Shown here piece by piece: positions 13,047 to 24,694 of a DNA stretch of 64,000 nucleotides (within the stretch, counting starts at the first letter, position 1; each line of letters opens with the position of its first letter). The DNA is taken from positions 3,587,147-3,651,146 of the forward strand of contig CM055106.1 in the NCBI GenBank assembly GCA_029204225.1, read 5' to 3'. The position numbers and the translations under genes were made by a program. Source of the stretch: Diphasiastrum complanatum (Eukaryota > Streptophyta > Lycopodiopsida > Lycopodiales > Lycopodiaceae). The notes under the pieces were generated by a model. The model had not been told where the DNA came from, did no database searches, and saw nothing but the letters and a program-made list of their open reading frames with translations.

Positions 13047-13429
13047 TGGTCAAATGTTTGTAGACAGCTCCGTAGATCACAATAGTTCGTGTGATTGATC
13101 ACAAAGAGAATAAGCACAGGAAAGCATAAACTCGCAGGCCGAAAGTGTAAGGAAGAAAATGGAAAATAACTCTGATATGCAGTAGCGGTGTGGAAGGGAT
13201 GATGATGTGGCATGGTGACATGACATCTGTCACTTCCATTTATGGAGGACGTGCATGGCTCAGTGTTTGAAACTATAATTTGACAGATCGATCTTTAATG
13301 ACGAAAGATCATTTGTGAAAAGAAAAAATATTAAAAAAAAAACAATATCTGTTTTGATATGTGAGCGTACACACGTGTAAAAAAAATGATAATCACTTGG
13401 CCATCGTCTTTAATGGAGGAATACAAAAA

Positions 13430-13670
13430 GTAGGTCGAGAGATTCTCGAAAATATGCTAGAAAGATTGTAGAAAGTTTTGCGAAACTTTCTCGTAGGATC
13501 CTAAAAACAAAATACAGAAACTCGCAAAAATTTCTTGAAAATTTTAGCAACATACTAGAAAATTTCTCGAAAAACTGGAGAAAATGCTAGGAAGATTCTA
13601 GAAAAATTCTCGAAAAATGTTAGAAGGTTGTAAAAAATTTCACAAATTTTTTTAGAAAAGATAAAAGAAA
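13430..13670. repeat. Degenerate short repeats rich in ctcgaaaaa / ctagaaag
   Basis: Imprecise reiterations of a 10-16 bp theme (for example gattctcgaaaat, gattctagaaaaa, attctcgaaaaatg, aatgctaggaag). A perfect 9-bp inverted repeat with a TGCG loop lies at 13470-13491 (agaaagttt / aaactttct). It sits immediately 3' of the gypsy G1 pol stop, in what would be the element's 3' untranslated part. Confidence 0.55.
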
Positions 13671-13698
13671 AGTCACGAAAACAATAAATTTTTTTTGG

Positions 13699-14660
13699 TC
13701 AAAGGTGATATTTCTTCAGTCTGGACCCATTAATACGTGTAGGTAATAGTTCACCTTCAAGTGATTGATGTTGCACAGAACCATTGTCAAACACCTCTAT
13801 AACTTTATACGGTCCAAGCCATCTCATATGGAGTTTTCCGGAAAACTTTTGATGTCGACTGTCATATATTAGTACAAAGTCATCAGCTTTTAGATCACAT
13901 TTCCTGATATGACTGTCATACTTCTTCTTTCTTTGTTCCTGGATTTCCTTCGTTAATTTTTGTGAAGTCACACGAGCTTCAACTAGTTCTTCAATATCAG
14001 TCAACCTTTCATTTATACATTCTGCATCTATTCGTTGAGCTTGAATACAAAAAGTTTTCACCTCAAATTCAATTGGCAAAATAGGATGCATACCATACGT
14101 AAGGAAATATGGTGTCTACTTCGTCGTTATTTTCTCTGTGTTGCGATAAGCCCAGAGAACTGATGGTAATTTTTGATCCCAATCCGTTGCATGTGCAATA
14201 GTAATTTTGTTCATGATCTTACATAAAATTCCATTAGCTCTTTCTGTCAACCTGTTTGCTTTTGGATTATACGGTGTAGTTTTTTTGTGTTTGATTAGAA
14301 AATAGGTTGTCAGCAACCGTATCATGTCATTTAGAAAATGTGTACCTCGGTCACTTACTAGTTCAAGTGGACAACCATATCTTGTGATTATACTTTTGAA
14401 TAAGAACATCGCGACAGTTTTCGCATCCTTATGGTGCAAGAGGCAGGATTGGTGTCAACGGCCAATTCATTGCTTTTGTAGGCTTACCAGATCTCTGGGA
14501 TGGATCACATGAACGAATAAAATTTAATACATCCTTGAACATTGTTGGCCACCAATACTTGCAATCAATATCTTATTAACAGAATTTTTCAAAGCAAAAT
14601 GTCCACCAGCATCTTCTGAGTGTAAGGCTTTAACGACCTTTTTAATGTCTTCAGTTTTGA
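13699..14660 (-). pseudogene. Gypsy G1 integrase
   Basis: Integrase domain, N to C from high to low coordinates. A degraded HHCC-like zinc region (about 14640-14520: HSEDAGGHFALKN) is followed by core residues in the 14439-14116 frame: SDRGTHF with a catalytic Asp and NRLTERANGIL with the catalytic Glu. A C-terminal SH3-like segment follows (14091-13699: YDSHIRKCDLKADDFVLIYD, MRWLGPYKVIEVFDNGS) and ends KKYHL then stop. The first catalytic Asp region is disrupted. At least three frame breaks separate the pieces. It would insert element cDNA into chromosomal DNA. No chromodomain follows, consistent with a non-chromovirus lineage. Confidence 0.85.
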
Positions 14661-14667
14661 GACATCT

Positions 14668-15337
14668 TCAAAGCTGATGATCTGCACCAAGCTTGTACAA
14701 GATATTGTTAATAATCGTATAAGGTGCTACCTTATATTGAAAAACTGTCTTTTGCTCCAAATTGTAACCATCCGGATATATCTTATCTTTGAGATAAATA
14801 ATAATATCAGAATATAACGAATTTGTAGATGAAATCTCGAATAAATGTTCGTCTAAAAAATCATCATTGATAGGTTCTTCAATATTTCCTGTGCTGAGTC
14901 CTGAAAGATAATTAATATTTGTATGATACTTTCCTTGGCGAACTTCTACTTTATAAGTGAATTCTTGTAGAAGTAGAACCCATCGAGCAATTCGTCCTGA
15001 TAGATTTGGTTTATTTACAAGATACTTAAGAGCATAGTGATCAACATGAAAAATAAATGCATATCCCAACAAATAATGCCGAAATTTCTTAACAATGAAA
15101 ATCATTCCAAGAGCTTCCCTTTCTGTAGCCGAATAATTCTTCTCTGATGCACTGAGCTATCGACTCGCATAGTAAATGTGATGATCTTTCTTCTAGTCAT
15201 CCTTCTAGCTTAAACAAACGCCAATAGCAAATGCAGAAACATCCACATAACTATGAAATAAATTAGCCCAGTTGGGTGGTCTTAGAATAGGAGCATTGTT
15301 CAACCTTTGCTTAAGTTCTTCGAATGCTTTCTACTGT
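14668..15337 (-). pseudogene. Gypsy G1 RNase H
   Basis: Minus-strand RNase H-like region between RT and integrase. The frame 15105-14668 carries the family pattern KFRHYLLGYAFIFHVDHYAL followed by LSGRIARWVLLLQEF. The upstream part (15337-15106) is in other frames and includes the YASR-type and EREALG-like blocks, visible after correction only in fragments. The domain would degrade RNA in RNA-DNA hybrids during reverse transcription. Interrupted and non-functional. Confidence 0.8.
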
Positions 15338-16273
15338 TCATTCATCCACAAGTAATCCACTTGTTTCTTCAGTAGATGTGTAAGAGAGACAGCAATAGAA
15401 GCATGATTTTGAATAAATCTTCGGTAATAGCCGACATGTTCTAAAAAAAGCTCTTAGTTCACGTAAATTGGTTGGTATCTGGAGATTCTTTATAAGCTCG
15501 ACTTTATCTTTGTCAACTTCTATTCCTCTGTTAGATCTTCTGTGTCCGAGTAATATCCCTTCTTTCATACCAAAAAAACATTTCTCTAGATGAAGGGATA
15601 AACAAGTATCTCTACAGCGTTGCAATGTTAATTTCAGCTTCTGCAGGTGCGTCTTTATATCACTATATACACAGAAATTATCAATAAATATTTTGAGAAA
15701 AGTTCTTAGGAAGGTAGCGAAAATTAACATCATGATTCGCTGAAATTTCACTGTAGCGTTACAAAGACCAAAGGGCATTTTGTTGTAGGCATAAGTGCCC
15801 CAATCCGTAGTGAATTTAGTATTTGAACGATCCTCCTTCTGCACTCCAACCTGATTATAACTAGAAAAACTGTCACAGAAACTGTAACGCTCCTGACCAG
15901 CAACCTGATCTAAGATGAAATCAGTGAAGGGTAGAGGATGATGATCCTTCCTTGTGGCAGCATTGAGTTTGCGAAAATCCTGGCATATTCGTATCTTGCT
16001 AGTCTTCTTCTTTGGGATGACAACAATGGGTGAAACCCATTCACTGCTTAAGACGGGATAGATTATACCTGCCTTAAGGTGTTTGTTGAGTTCTTCCTTA
16101 ACCATGAGAGAGTACTTAGGATTGAGACAATACTGTCTCTGTCGAATAGGTACAACATCTTCCTTAAGATTGATATGGTGCTCTCCGAATTCTGCAGGTA
16201 TACCCTTCAAATCGTCGAGCGACCAGACAAAAACATCTTGATACTCCTTCAATAGTTCAGTGAATTCCACCAA
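15338..16273 (-). pseudogene. Gypsy G1 reverse transcriptase
   Basis: A 311-codon open stretch with a typical plant Athila/Tat-like RT. It contains GIIYPVLSSEWVSPIVVIPKK, then RICQDFRKLNAATRKDHHPL, the palm motif YSFCDSFSSYNQV and MPFGLCNATVKFQRIM. The usual F-x-D-D box reads FIDNF, so the second catalytic Asp is Asn here. The thumb (KCFFGMKEGILLGHRRSNRGI) is followed by a frameshift near 15435. With the altered active site and later frame breaks it is inactive, though it is the longest intact ORF of the element. Confidence 0.88.
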
Positions 16274-16352
16274 TTTAGTTCTCCAAGTGACACAAATCTG
16301 CTAGGTGCAAGTTCAATTAGTTCAGTAGAATCTAGTAAAATGATACCTTTTG

Positions 16353-17294
16353 TCATATTGGCCTTGGTATGGCCATGAATTTCACGCTGGTTGACTCCAT
16401 AGATGTTTTCTTGTCGTCAACCTGGTTCTTGTTACCAAATTTGTGTTCGGATTCGTCACTCGAATCATCAGACTCTTTCGAGTTCGTGTCTGCAACATTA
16501 ACTTCTTTATACAAAACATCCACTTCAGTGTTGCAGGCATCGAAGAATTCTTCTTTGTCAGCATTCTCATAACATTCGAAATATTGAACTTCAATGTCAG
16601 ATGCGTTAGAAAAAATATGTAAGGCATAAGAAGATTCTTCTGAGGTAAAATTGGTGTCAGACAAAGGAGTTTCACCTTCATATTTGTCACGACTCCAGGT
16701 AATTATTTGTTCTGCCTGCTTACCACGATTATTGGTCTCACCAATTTGAAATCTTAGCTCTTTGGATTTCCAATGAATACTTGCGTTTGATTGATAAAGC
16801 CAAGGTCGTCCAATCAGCACAAAATAGGATGACAAACCGAGTGGTTTGATAACTATGAAATTCATTGTGAATGGCTTGGCTTGAATGTAAACAGTGACAT
16901 CTTTCAGTTCTCCAACAAGTTTTCATCGTGTCGAATCAGCTAACTTGATGTTTCGCTATGTCGGTTGAATGTAAGTCAGCCCCAAAGCTTGAGCTATGTC
17001 TTCTGTTATTATGTTCATGCTGGAACCAGAGTCAATTGGCACTTTTTTAATCAGACATCCCGCAATGGTAATATCAATTTCAGGTGCACCGAGATCACCT
17101 AAATCAATAGACAGAACACCGACATCTGGCAAAAAAACTTTTTTCTTTTTTTTTTTCGGTGCAGAAAGACCTTTTAGTTGCTTCTGGTAATAAGTGTTAT
17201 CTGCCAACAGCTGCTCAAAAGTAATATTTGAACGAAGTGTCGATGTCATAGTCTTTTGTCTTCGATTTTGAGATTGGCAAATCAATAACAACAC
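16353..17294 (-). pseudogene. Gypsy G1 aspartic protease region
   Basis: Retropepsin-like domain. The frame 17294-16956 contains GDLGAPEIDITIAGCLIKKV followed by the active-site IDSGSSMNIITEDIAQALG, with the DSG signature. A short break follows, and the frame 16865-16353 continues with GLSSYFVLIGRPWLYQSNAS, the ILGRPWL-like block typical of plant gypsy proteases. An acidic spacer then leads to RT. A poly-Lys run (AAG/AAA) near 17147 reflects an A-rich slip site. It would mature the gag-pol polyprotein. Confidence 0.85.
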
Positions 17295-19098
17295 TAGACA
17301 ATTTCGTCTTCGTGATTTCGTTGTCCCCTTCCTCGAAAGACCATCTTCTCTGCAGCAGTTGACTGAAGTTCAGCGTTGATAATTTCTTTCGCCTCTGTTG
17401 AGATATCTTTTGCAAGTAACTTCGCAACATCCCAGTCATAGTCAGGGTCATCTTTGAGATCTTCTTTAGTCGTAGATTTATTCATTGTCTTGCTAGAAGA
17501 TTTTCTCTTTGAGGATTTTTTACGCTTCGTTGAAGATTTTTGGTCAGGTTTCGAGGAGCTTTTGCTTTTCGTTGTGACTTTGAATATCTTGTCCATGCCA
17601 CTTGGCCAGGACTGATCTTTTGTCTTTGCCAATTTTTCTTCAATAACGTCAATTCTCTGCACAACAGCATCAATCGAAGCTTTCGCCTTCGAGTCTGCAG
17701 CAGCTGGTGTTGCTACATACTGATATTTGGGTCGCGGCTTCTGCGGCTGAGGGCAGTCAGAATACTTATGGCTAGGCTCTCTGCAGTTTGAGCATAACGG
17801 TACATAACCAATCGGCTTTCACAGCTAAGGATAGTCAGGTGAAAAATGTTCCGGCTCTCCATAGTTATAGCAGTTGTTCGACACTGGTTTAGTCACGGTT
17901 TGAGACTTCGTTGGTCCAACAAATTCAGGAGGATTATGTCTTCTTGGTGCAAACTTGGGTCTGTCTTGCTGGGCTGATGCTACAATACCCTGAACATAGT
18001 TAGTAGTCGCATCATTTTGGAAGGAAAAAAAGTACCTCCTGGGTAGGATCTTCAATGTATTTGACATTCACAGTGGTGCAGTCTTCCTTAGTGTGTCCTG
18101 AAGTTCCACATTTCGTACACCACATTCTTGAGTTGAAAGAAGACGCTTTCAACCTTTTATCTGCAACTTCAGAGATCTGCACTTTCAAGTCATTAAACTT
18201 TTTATTAAGGTCAGCCATATTACTCTTCCAAAGCTTTTCAACTTTAGAAGTTGACGACTTATCTTTGACAACTTTCGTGTCATCCTTTCGTTTGGATCGT
18301 CGTTTATTCTTTCTCTCTCCTTTGTCAGCTTCTGATTATGATGAATCGCTGCTTCTTGAAGAACTGGTACTTGAATCAAAATCTGAATCATCCTCGCTGT
18401 CACTAGAATCAATCTTCGACTTTCGAGATTTCTTAGTTGATCGTCGCTTTCATGCTAGTTTCGAGGTCTCGAAATTTTTGGCACTAGCTATTATTGCTGC
18501 TAAGGAGGTCATGTCCCCTTGTCTGCAATACCGATCAATCTTTGGCGGTAAACTAGCCAAAAACCATTCGATTTGCATATCAACAGGATATACACCGATT
18601 AGTTTTCCTATGAGTTTTTTAACCTTTTGTGTATATTTGTGAAGGGATTCTTTACTCTTCTTCTGAACATTACAATTCTCGATTTGTAACCAATTTCTTT
18701 GAACTGGTTCGGAAACGCATCTTTCAACAAGTACCAGGTTCCTACACGGCCTGGTTCAACTTGACTGTACTAGATGCGCGCCTGTTCTTTTAGCAGACCA
18801 GAGAAGATTCGTAGTTTGTCTATGTCAGTACCTTCGTTATTCGCATTAGCGATTGACTCGAATTGTGAGACATAGCTATCTGCATCGTTGGAAGAAGTCT
18901 CTTTAAAATAATCGTATTTACTTTTTGATATAGAAGTGAAACGTGCAACAAGACCCTCCATACCGAAGCTAATTAGGAGTTCAAGTAACTGGGCAGTAAT
19001 TTCGTCTAGATTTCTTCGACTGTATTCTCACTTTGTCTTTGTAAAAATTCTTCTCTAAGCTTACGGTATCGTTCTAATTTGGATTCTCTATCTGACAT
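17295..19098 (-). pseudogene. Gypsy G1 gag with three CCHC zinc knuckles
   Basis: Starts at ATG 19098 (MSDRESKLERYRKLREEF) 53 bases after the PBS. A capsid-like segment (18961-18770: MEGLVARFTSISKSKYDYF) is followed by frames broken about every 200 bases. Nucleocapsid knuckles are visible at about 18125 (CTKCGTSGHTKEDC, intact), about 17870 (CYNYGEPEHFSPDY, second and last Cys lost) and about 17780 (CSNCREPSHKYSDC, intact). A Lys/Ser-rich basic tail follows (17560-17480). gag would package element RNA in virus-like particles. Broken in at least six places. Confidence 0.82.
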
Positions 19099-19150
19099 AC
19101 ACTAGAGATGGAGATGGATTTGTCAGATTGCTTATAACTTTCCTAAACTA

Positions 19151-19170
19151 TCCCCGACAATGGTGCCAAA
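19151..19170 (-). promoter_or_regulatory. Primer-binding site of gypsy G1 (tRNA-Asp type)
   Basis: The minus strand reads TTTGGCACCATTGTCGGGGA, close to the TGGCGCCGTTGTCGGGGA type used by plant Athila/Tat elements. It sits 3 bases inside the LTR end at 19174 and upstream of the gag ATG, as expected for minus-strand cDNA priming. Confidence 0.8.
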
Positions 19171-19173
19171 AAT

Positions 19174-20560
19174 TGGTATATGTCATACTATACCAACAAG
19201 GTTAATATAGATTTTTGTAGCAAATAGTGTCGTTCCCACAAAGGACAATGTTAGAAACTTATGTTTTTGGCACAATTTATGACAAGTGGTGCCGAGTGTT
19301 ATTCTGGTTGTTGACAGACATTAAAAAGTAACTAGTATTACTTATATTTGGGTGTGTGGTGTTGATAATTTTCAGAACAACAATCTGGCCTCTATCAAAT
19401 CGAATGAAACGCATTCTACAGATGAGATGTTATCAGAGTAGTACAATAGTACTACACTCTGGCTGATTAAGGTGTCAACAGAGAGTAAAAAATTGTTCGA
19501 TGTATTTGCGATTGTACAAACAACTAATTAATCGCGTTCACGAACTATTCGTTTCTAGACAGAAGTCCTCAACAACTAAAGTCCATATTAATGGTTAAAG
19601 AACATCAATGGTTTTAGAGCACGTTAGAAACTATGTCAATGCCAATCAGGAAAACAGATCAAAGACTCAATTCCTCAGACAGGGACTGTCATCTCATATG
19701 TATACATACAACTTTATTCAATGATCGTGCTAGACTGTACCAAAGATAGTCGTTATTCGAGTGCCGAAAAGAAAGTATTCGCGATAGACGAATAAGATAG
19801 TTTTAAGACGGTTATTTAGAACATGCTTTACGGATACACAACAAACGACTGTAATGCACTAGAGAGCCTGTCTGATCAGAGAGTAATTCATGTAATGCGT
19901 TAGAGTCCCAGAAGTCAAAGTGCTCGACATCGAAGTGACTAACAAGTCCGAAGTCGAAGTCACCGAAGTCGAACTACCCAAAGTGCTGAAGGCAGACCTC
20001 GTGCAAAAACCAAAAGTCGGACAAGTCGAGTTAGCGGACTTCAGCTTGACGAGCGTGGAGGCATTGCACTATAACGCTCAGCTTCCAAAGCAACATTACA
20101 AGAGAGATGACTAACAAATAGTTTAGCTTAAACCTCTCTTTTAATACTTAGTTAATCTATCTTGTAATCACATGGTGAGACATAAGTGTAGGTTAGAATT
20201 CGAGAATGCAACATAGAATGCATGCAATGTGTGCAATAACATAGATATCTGCAGAGAAGCAGATACATCATTGTAAGAGGAGCTTCAGGTCGCCAACAAG
20301 TGAGACACTGAATGACTCACTCTCAAACAAATCAAAATACAAAATACTTCATGTTTTTCCAATTTTGATTGTTGTGCTACATTTCTTGCTGTCTGATTAA
20401 TTGCTGCAATGTCTGTGATCTATAGTCGAGTATCTAGGTCCTACTAATCCAACGCATTCTTGTAGTGCTTCTGCACATTCAGTGCTTCTGCACATTCCAA
20501 TTTGAATTCTCATACATGCATCAATCCAAATTTGTGATCTAATTGCCTATTACCTACGTT
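19174..20560 (-). mobile_element. 5' LTR (and flank) of gypsy G1
   Basis: The LTR terminus on the plus strand starts TGGTATA and forms a palindrome with TATACCA eight bases later (19174-19195). The remainder includes gtcgttcccaca near 19229, often seen in plant gypsy LTRs. The outer boundary cannot be fixed without a second copy; 20560 is only the point where a different gypsy remnant begins. Confidence 0.55.
19920..20114 (+). CDS. Short Val/Glu/Lys-rich reading frame
   Basis: About 60 codons with reiterated gaagtcgaagtc coding for alternating Glu-Val, then SLTSVEALHYNAQLPKQHYK. It is within the presumed G1 LTR region and antisense to the element. I recognise no family. Codon-level repetition suggests a fragment of a low-complexity protein or a chance frame. 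Confidence 0.2.
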   Translation: MLDIEVTNKSEVEVTEVELPKVLKADLVQKPKVGQVELADFSLTSVEALHYNAQLPKQHYKRDD

Positions 20561-20574
20561 GCGACAGACAAGCA

Positions 20575-20778
20575 AAATCGTCAAATAAGATTCTCTTCAG
20601 AATTATTATGAAGATGGTTGAAACTTCGCGCTCGGATTGGCAATACAAACTTCACGCAACTTTATGGGCATTCAAGAATCACCTTTAAGGTGAACTCCAT
20701 TTCAAATGGTGTATGGACATGAAGCCATAATGCTTGCTAAATTTGTCATTCCATATTTAAAACCATGTATGGAAGTTT
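20575..20778 (+). pseudogene. Ty3/gypsy integrase remnant
   Basis: Plus-strand fragment matching the end of a plant gypsy integrase core: SDWQYKLHATLWAF, then after a frameshift PFQMVYGHEAIMLAKFVIPY. The pattern DW-LWA(Y/F)-TPFQLVYG-EAV-P is diagnostic of the family. Only about 65 codons remain. It is opposite in orientation to G1, so it derives from another insertion. Confidence 0.8.
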
Positions 20779-21564
20779 TTCTATAGAAATTTGTTCTCAC
20801 AAATGTGCATGTCTTACTAAAATTTATCAACTTGCATTGGAGGTGAATAAAAATATATTTGTTTTTGCCGTCCTTATTGGCTTTGTCCAAGTTAAGGATT
20901 TTGGCTATTTCTGCAATGTTTTTGGGAGTCCTCCATTCCAGTCTGTTGTAGGCCTTTGCGCCATCATCAATTTTTCACAGGATTGATGCTTCCAATTAGA
21001 GCTAGATGACATGCATGAACCCCCCCCCCCCTTTGTCCCCCCCCACTCTTTGTTCCACCCCCGTTCATCCCTTCATCTTCACAACACACATAGGTATGCG
21101 CCAGAGTACAAGCCAACAATAGAAGTTCACAAAAAGCATTAAAGGACTCGCTTTTATTTTTCTGTTTTTCACCGTTTGTCCATTTTTTTTCCTTTTAATT
21201 CCTCCATCTAATTGTATATATGCTTTCTCTGTTTTCCCCTTCTATAGCCAATTTTGTTGCCCCTAAATGTTTCACATTTATTTCTGTCAGTAACAAAGAA
21301 GAGCAGAACTGCCTTAGATGCCTAATCATTCGCATTCTCTTTATGGTTGTCTACAACATCTATACTGACATTTAACCAAATCAGAACTGATCTCTCATTC
21401 CGTTCTCTAAGTAATCCAGATCCTATTACATCGTATTATTGTACTTGTTGGGATAACGACCTTCATTTTCACAATGGCCTTAGGAACCTGTTTCCATTCC
21501 ATCAGAGTAATATCAGCGTATCATACCATATCCTCAACATATTGGTATTAGAGAGTCAAGCTAT
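20779..21564. other. No gene; C-rich low-complexity stretch
   Basis: No credible ORF. Bases about 21019-21065 are a C-rich tract with runs of 8 to 12 C. The rest is unremarkable AT-rich DNA. Confidence 0.6.
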
Positions 21565-21710
21565 GTTATAATAGCATTATACGTTGATGATTCTTTAATT
21601 ATCAGCAACTCAAATTACTTACTGTATGAAACAAAATATTCGCTTTCAACAGAATGTGAGATGATTGATTTAGGCCCAGTTCATTACAGATATTTTGCGG
21701 ATAATTGCGG
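21565..21710 (+). pseudogene. Copia reverse transcriptase remnant (YVDD)
   Basis: A short plus-strand frame reads IIALYVDDSLIISNSN, then YSLSTECEMIDLGPVHY, the RT active-site box and the following conserved block (F-M-DLG-xHY) of Ty1/copia. No other pol parts adjoin it except possibly decayed sequence to about 21840. Dead fragment. Confidence 0.85.
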
Positions 21711-22081
21711 CCTGGTGGCATTTTTGGCAGAACTCAAGGGTTATTGGAATCGAGGGCTACCACCAATAGCCATTGATATCAATAAACCACTGCGAACGCA
21801 AGACGACCACATCAACATTGCACAACTTAATTATTGAGCAGCCCTAACTTCGGCCCTGCACGTTGATATGATGGAGATATGGAAAACCCATAACTTTCTA
21901 CAAGGTATGCTCCATTACTACAAACCAATGCCCTTCCTTAACAAATCAAATGATGGAGGGCATCAACAACAAAATTTTCCAATCTCGACAACAACAATCT
22001 CGCCTCCAAGGAGCTCAAAACATCTAGGACGAAAAAGCTTCGATTGGTATGGGACCACCAATCCAATAAGGAGGGGGATAA
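21711..22081 (+). other. Decayed retroelement 3' coding tail and PPT
   Basis: Codon-like sequence without a clear family, ending in a purine tract aaggagggggataa (22068-22081) directly before an LTR start. By position it is the internal 3' end of the element whose LTR follows, but pol homology is no longer readable. Confidence 0.4.
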
Positions 22082-22650
22082 TGTTAGCAATTGTGCAAAC
22101 ACAAAAGTCCTCACTATGAGAGATAATGATTAGAAATAGTTCTAAGTGCTCACTATGGGAAAAATAGGCTCTCGAGTAGAGAGAGAATATGAAGACCAAA
22201 ATCTCGAATAGAGAGAGAATGAGTCAAAATCACCAAAATCTCAATATTCACAATATGGCAAAACAAGCCAAAATCATTCTACATCAATGAGGCTCGAGTT
22301 CCTATACTGGATTTGCATGTAATGTCCACATCTTCTACTTAGCTCTACTATCATAGATCCACATGTGAAATTGCATGCATGGATATTGCATGGATTGCAT
22401 GTCAGCTCCCTAAACTACCTAGACATATGTAGATCATATAAACTGATTTGCATGTTGCATGCACTGATTGCATGTTGCATCCATGCACTTTGAATGACAA
22501 TGCATGCTATTTAATTTTTTGCATGACATCATAAATGGATCTACCTAATTCAAACTCGACCTATTCTAGAAGGATATGTGCTCAATTCACATTCCTCTAT
22601 GTACAATAAAATATTTACAAGAAATAAGGTGAGCATAGCCCCCAAAGTCA
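22082..22650 (+). mobile_element. 3' LTR, plus-oriented
   Basis: Starts TGTTAGCAATTGTGC immediately after a PPT-like aaggagggggataa and contains two tctcgaatagagagagaat-type repeats. The end near 22650 (gtcaaca) is a guess from the CA rule, and the partner LTR is not in the window. The TGTTAGCA start is shared with the LTR of element H at 40718. Confidence 0.5.
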
Positions 22651-23148
22651 ACACAGGAAGATATATTTTACCATTTTTCACAATGCCGATAGGGCCGCTG
22701 GTCCAAGGAAGGTGCAGATGAGGATAGCCAAGGAACTAATCATGAAATCAATGATAAAAGAAAGACCGAATGAATTGTGAGACAATGGAGACCTAGAACT
22801 TGCAAATTTTCTAAAAGAGCTCATACCCTTGGTAGAAAATAAAATGTATGTCTTTGCCATCTCAAATTTATATTGTATATTTGCTCATGGTGACATCTAA
22901 GTATTTTTGCCTTGAACTTAATTTTTGGACTACGGAGGATGGTTAGGACGGCTCATAATAATGCATTGCAATTAAGAGATGGCCTTGATAGTTTGTTGTT
23001 GCTAAAAAGAAATTCCATGTACGAATTGATGCAAAATGTGCATTTAGAAAATGCAAATTTCAGCCAAAACTCTAGTGACAAACTGATAAAAATCTCTCGA
23101 ACGATTCGCGAAACTCGAGTTATTTCTGTTTGAGAATAATTTAATTTG
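22651..23148. other. No assignable gene
   Basis: Short codon-like stretches occur on the plus strand (for example GDLELAKFLKELIPLVENKM near 22780-22840), but no family is recognised and frames are short. It may be a decayed host or TE exon. Confidence 0.4.
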
Positions 23149-23895
23149 TGTTGGATCAATCAAGCTCTGTAACGAGACCGAAACGAAACAAGACAAAACG
23201 AAGCGAAACGAAACGAAACTTAAGTGAGCTCTGGAATTAATGTATGCTTATAGCCAAGTGATCGCGAAGCGAAATGAAACAAAACATGAAGCAAAAGCAT
23301 TTGCGAACAAAATCAGTTTGTCAGGAATTCAGATATGATTGTTGGTCACTGCCGGCTATATCATTCCTACAATCCTTCAGAGTGTAGACAGACACTGCTG
23401 ATCTACATTAATAAATTAATATAGCATTCAAGAAAATCAAACCAATGTGCGAAATTGAATAAACAAGTGAATCAGACACACGAATAGTAGCAGACAAATA
23501 TTCATTCGAGATCATACAATCATAAGAATAATATGTGCATAACAGCTACAATATTATCTATTGATTTTCTTGACTTCTAGCACTGCATGACAGATCCACG
23601 CAGAGTGCATTGATCGTGAGAGAAATACAGTTCTCCCACGATTCGTGTCTTGCTTACTAGCGGACTACTGGATCTACAGATCCTCTACAAAATTGTCTTG
23701 CCCATAGGTGGCATATATTCTGTATTTTCGTCTTACAATATTATGCATCAAGCAAAAAGTATATAGTTTGCAGAATTTTTTGTGTCACGTCGTGTAACTT
23801 TCAAATCAGAAAGATTAAACATCTACAACTAATCACGAATTACAAGAGTGGCAGATTAGCCATGATCTAAAGTACCTCTACTGATGTCATGATAT
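23149..23895 (-). mobile_element. 3' LTR of copia element D1
   Basis: Diverged copy of the LTR at 63385-64000, with shared blocks such as gatatgattg(t/c)tggtcactgcc, the gtagacagacactg stretch and tgtgcataacagcta. It begins TGTTGG on the plus strand. The end next to pol is approximate. A purine-rich acgaaacgaaacgaaac microrepeat sits near 23190-23220. Confidence 0.75.
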
Positions 23896-24694
23896 CTGAT
23901 CAAATACTTGTATCCCATGGTACTTGGCTGATATTCTTGGTCCTTTGAGGAGCACGACTGATTTCGTGTCGTGTCGTGTCGTCTTTTGTCAAAAGTTCAG
24001 GATTGAAAGCTAGCAAAGCTTTGGTGATAGAAACATTTTGTTTTTTCAGCTCCCTCTCAAAGCATGATAGCTTGACGACTCCAAGACTGTTCCTCTGTTT
24101 CCCTTTGTCTAAGGTCTTTGTGAAAATGTCAATAACCAATGTATTTTGTTCCAATGAAAGTAGTCTGCAACATTTTCTTCCCGATCAGATCCCTTATCAA
24201 CTGGTATTTGATTGCAATGTATTTCATCCTTGAGTGAAACACATGGTCTTTTGTCAGATGTATTGTAGATGTGTTGTCCATCTACAAAACCAAAGGTTCA
24301 TTCCTCGTTTCACCCAATTTGTCAAGGAACTGTTTGAGCCAAATTATTTTATTGGCCATCTTTGCTGCTGCAATGTACTATGCTTCATAGGATGACTGAG
24401 CCACAATGGTCTGCTTCTTGCTGACCCAAAGAATTGCTACTCCTGATACGATGGTGCATCATCCTGAGACACTTTTACAGTCATCCTTGAGAGATGCCCA
24501 GTTAGCATCACTATAGGAAAGCATCTGGAAGCCTGTATCACGACCATAGCACAAACCAAAATCTTTTGTTAATTGAAGATATTGCAAAATTTATTTTGCA
24601 ATCTTCCAATGAGTCGAGCCTGGATTTGTACAAAATTGGCTCATCCTGAACACGACATAGGCAATGTTAGGACGTGTGTTATCTACAAGGTACA
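23896..24694 (-). pseudogene. Copia D1 RNase H and connection region
   Basis: Minus-strand copia pol end with recognisable blocks: DNTRPNIAYVVFRMSQF, SYSDANWASLKDDCKSVSG, ILWVSKKQTIVAQSSYEA, MDNTSTIHLTKDHVFHSR and VIDIFTKTLDKG. Several in-frame stops replace Arg, Gln or Glu codons. It is joined at about 24700 straight to the integrase C-terminus, so the whole RT palm, including the YVDD box, has been deleted. Closely related to the RNase H of copia A. Confidence 0.88.

Larger units (their letters stand above)
13690..19173 (-). mobile_element. Ty3/gypsy element G1, internal region
   Basis: Minus-strand element with gag (19098 to ~17300), protease, RT, RNase H and integrase in the Ty3/gypsy order. 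The PBS-like sequence TTTGGCACCATTGTCGGGGA (minus strand, 19170-19151) resembles the tRNA-Asp type used by plant Athila/Tat-group elements. A 5' LTR begins at 19174. No matching 3' LTR was found downstream; the coiled-coil frame and copia C2 occupy that side. All ORFs are interrupted. Confidence 0.85.

Noticed and set aside
21019-21065. Coding potential in the C-rich tract
   Set aside because: Homopolymer-driven frame without codon structure.
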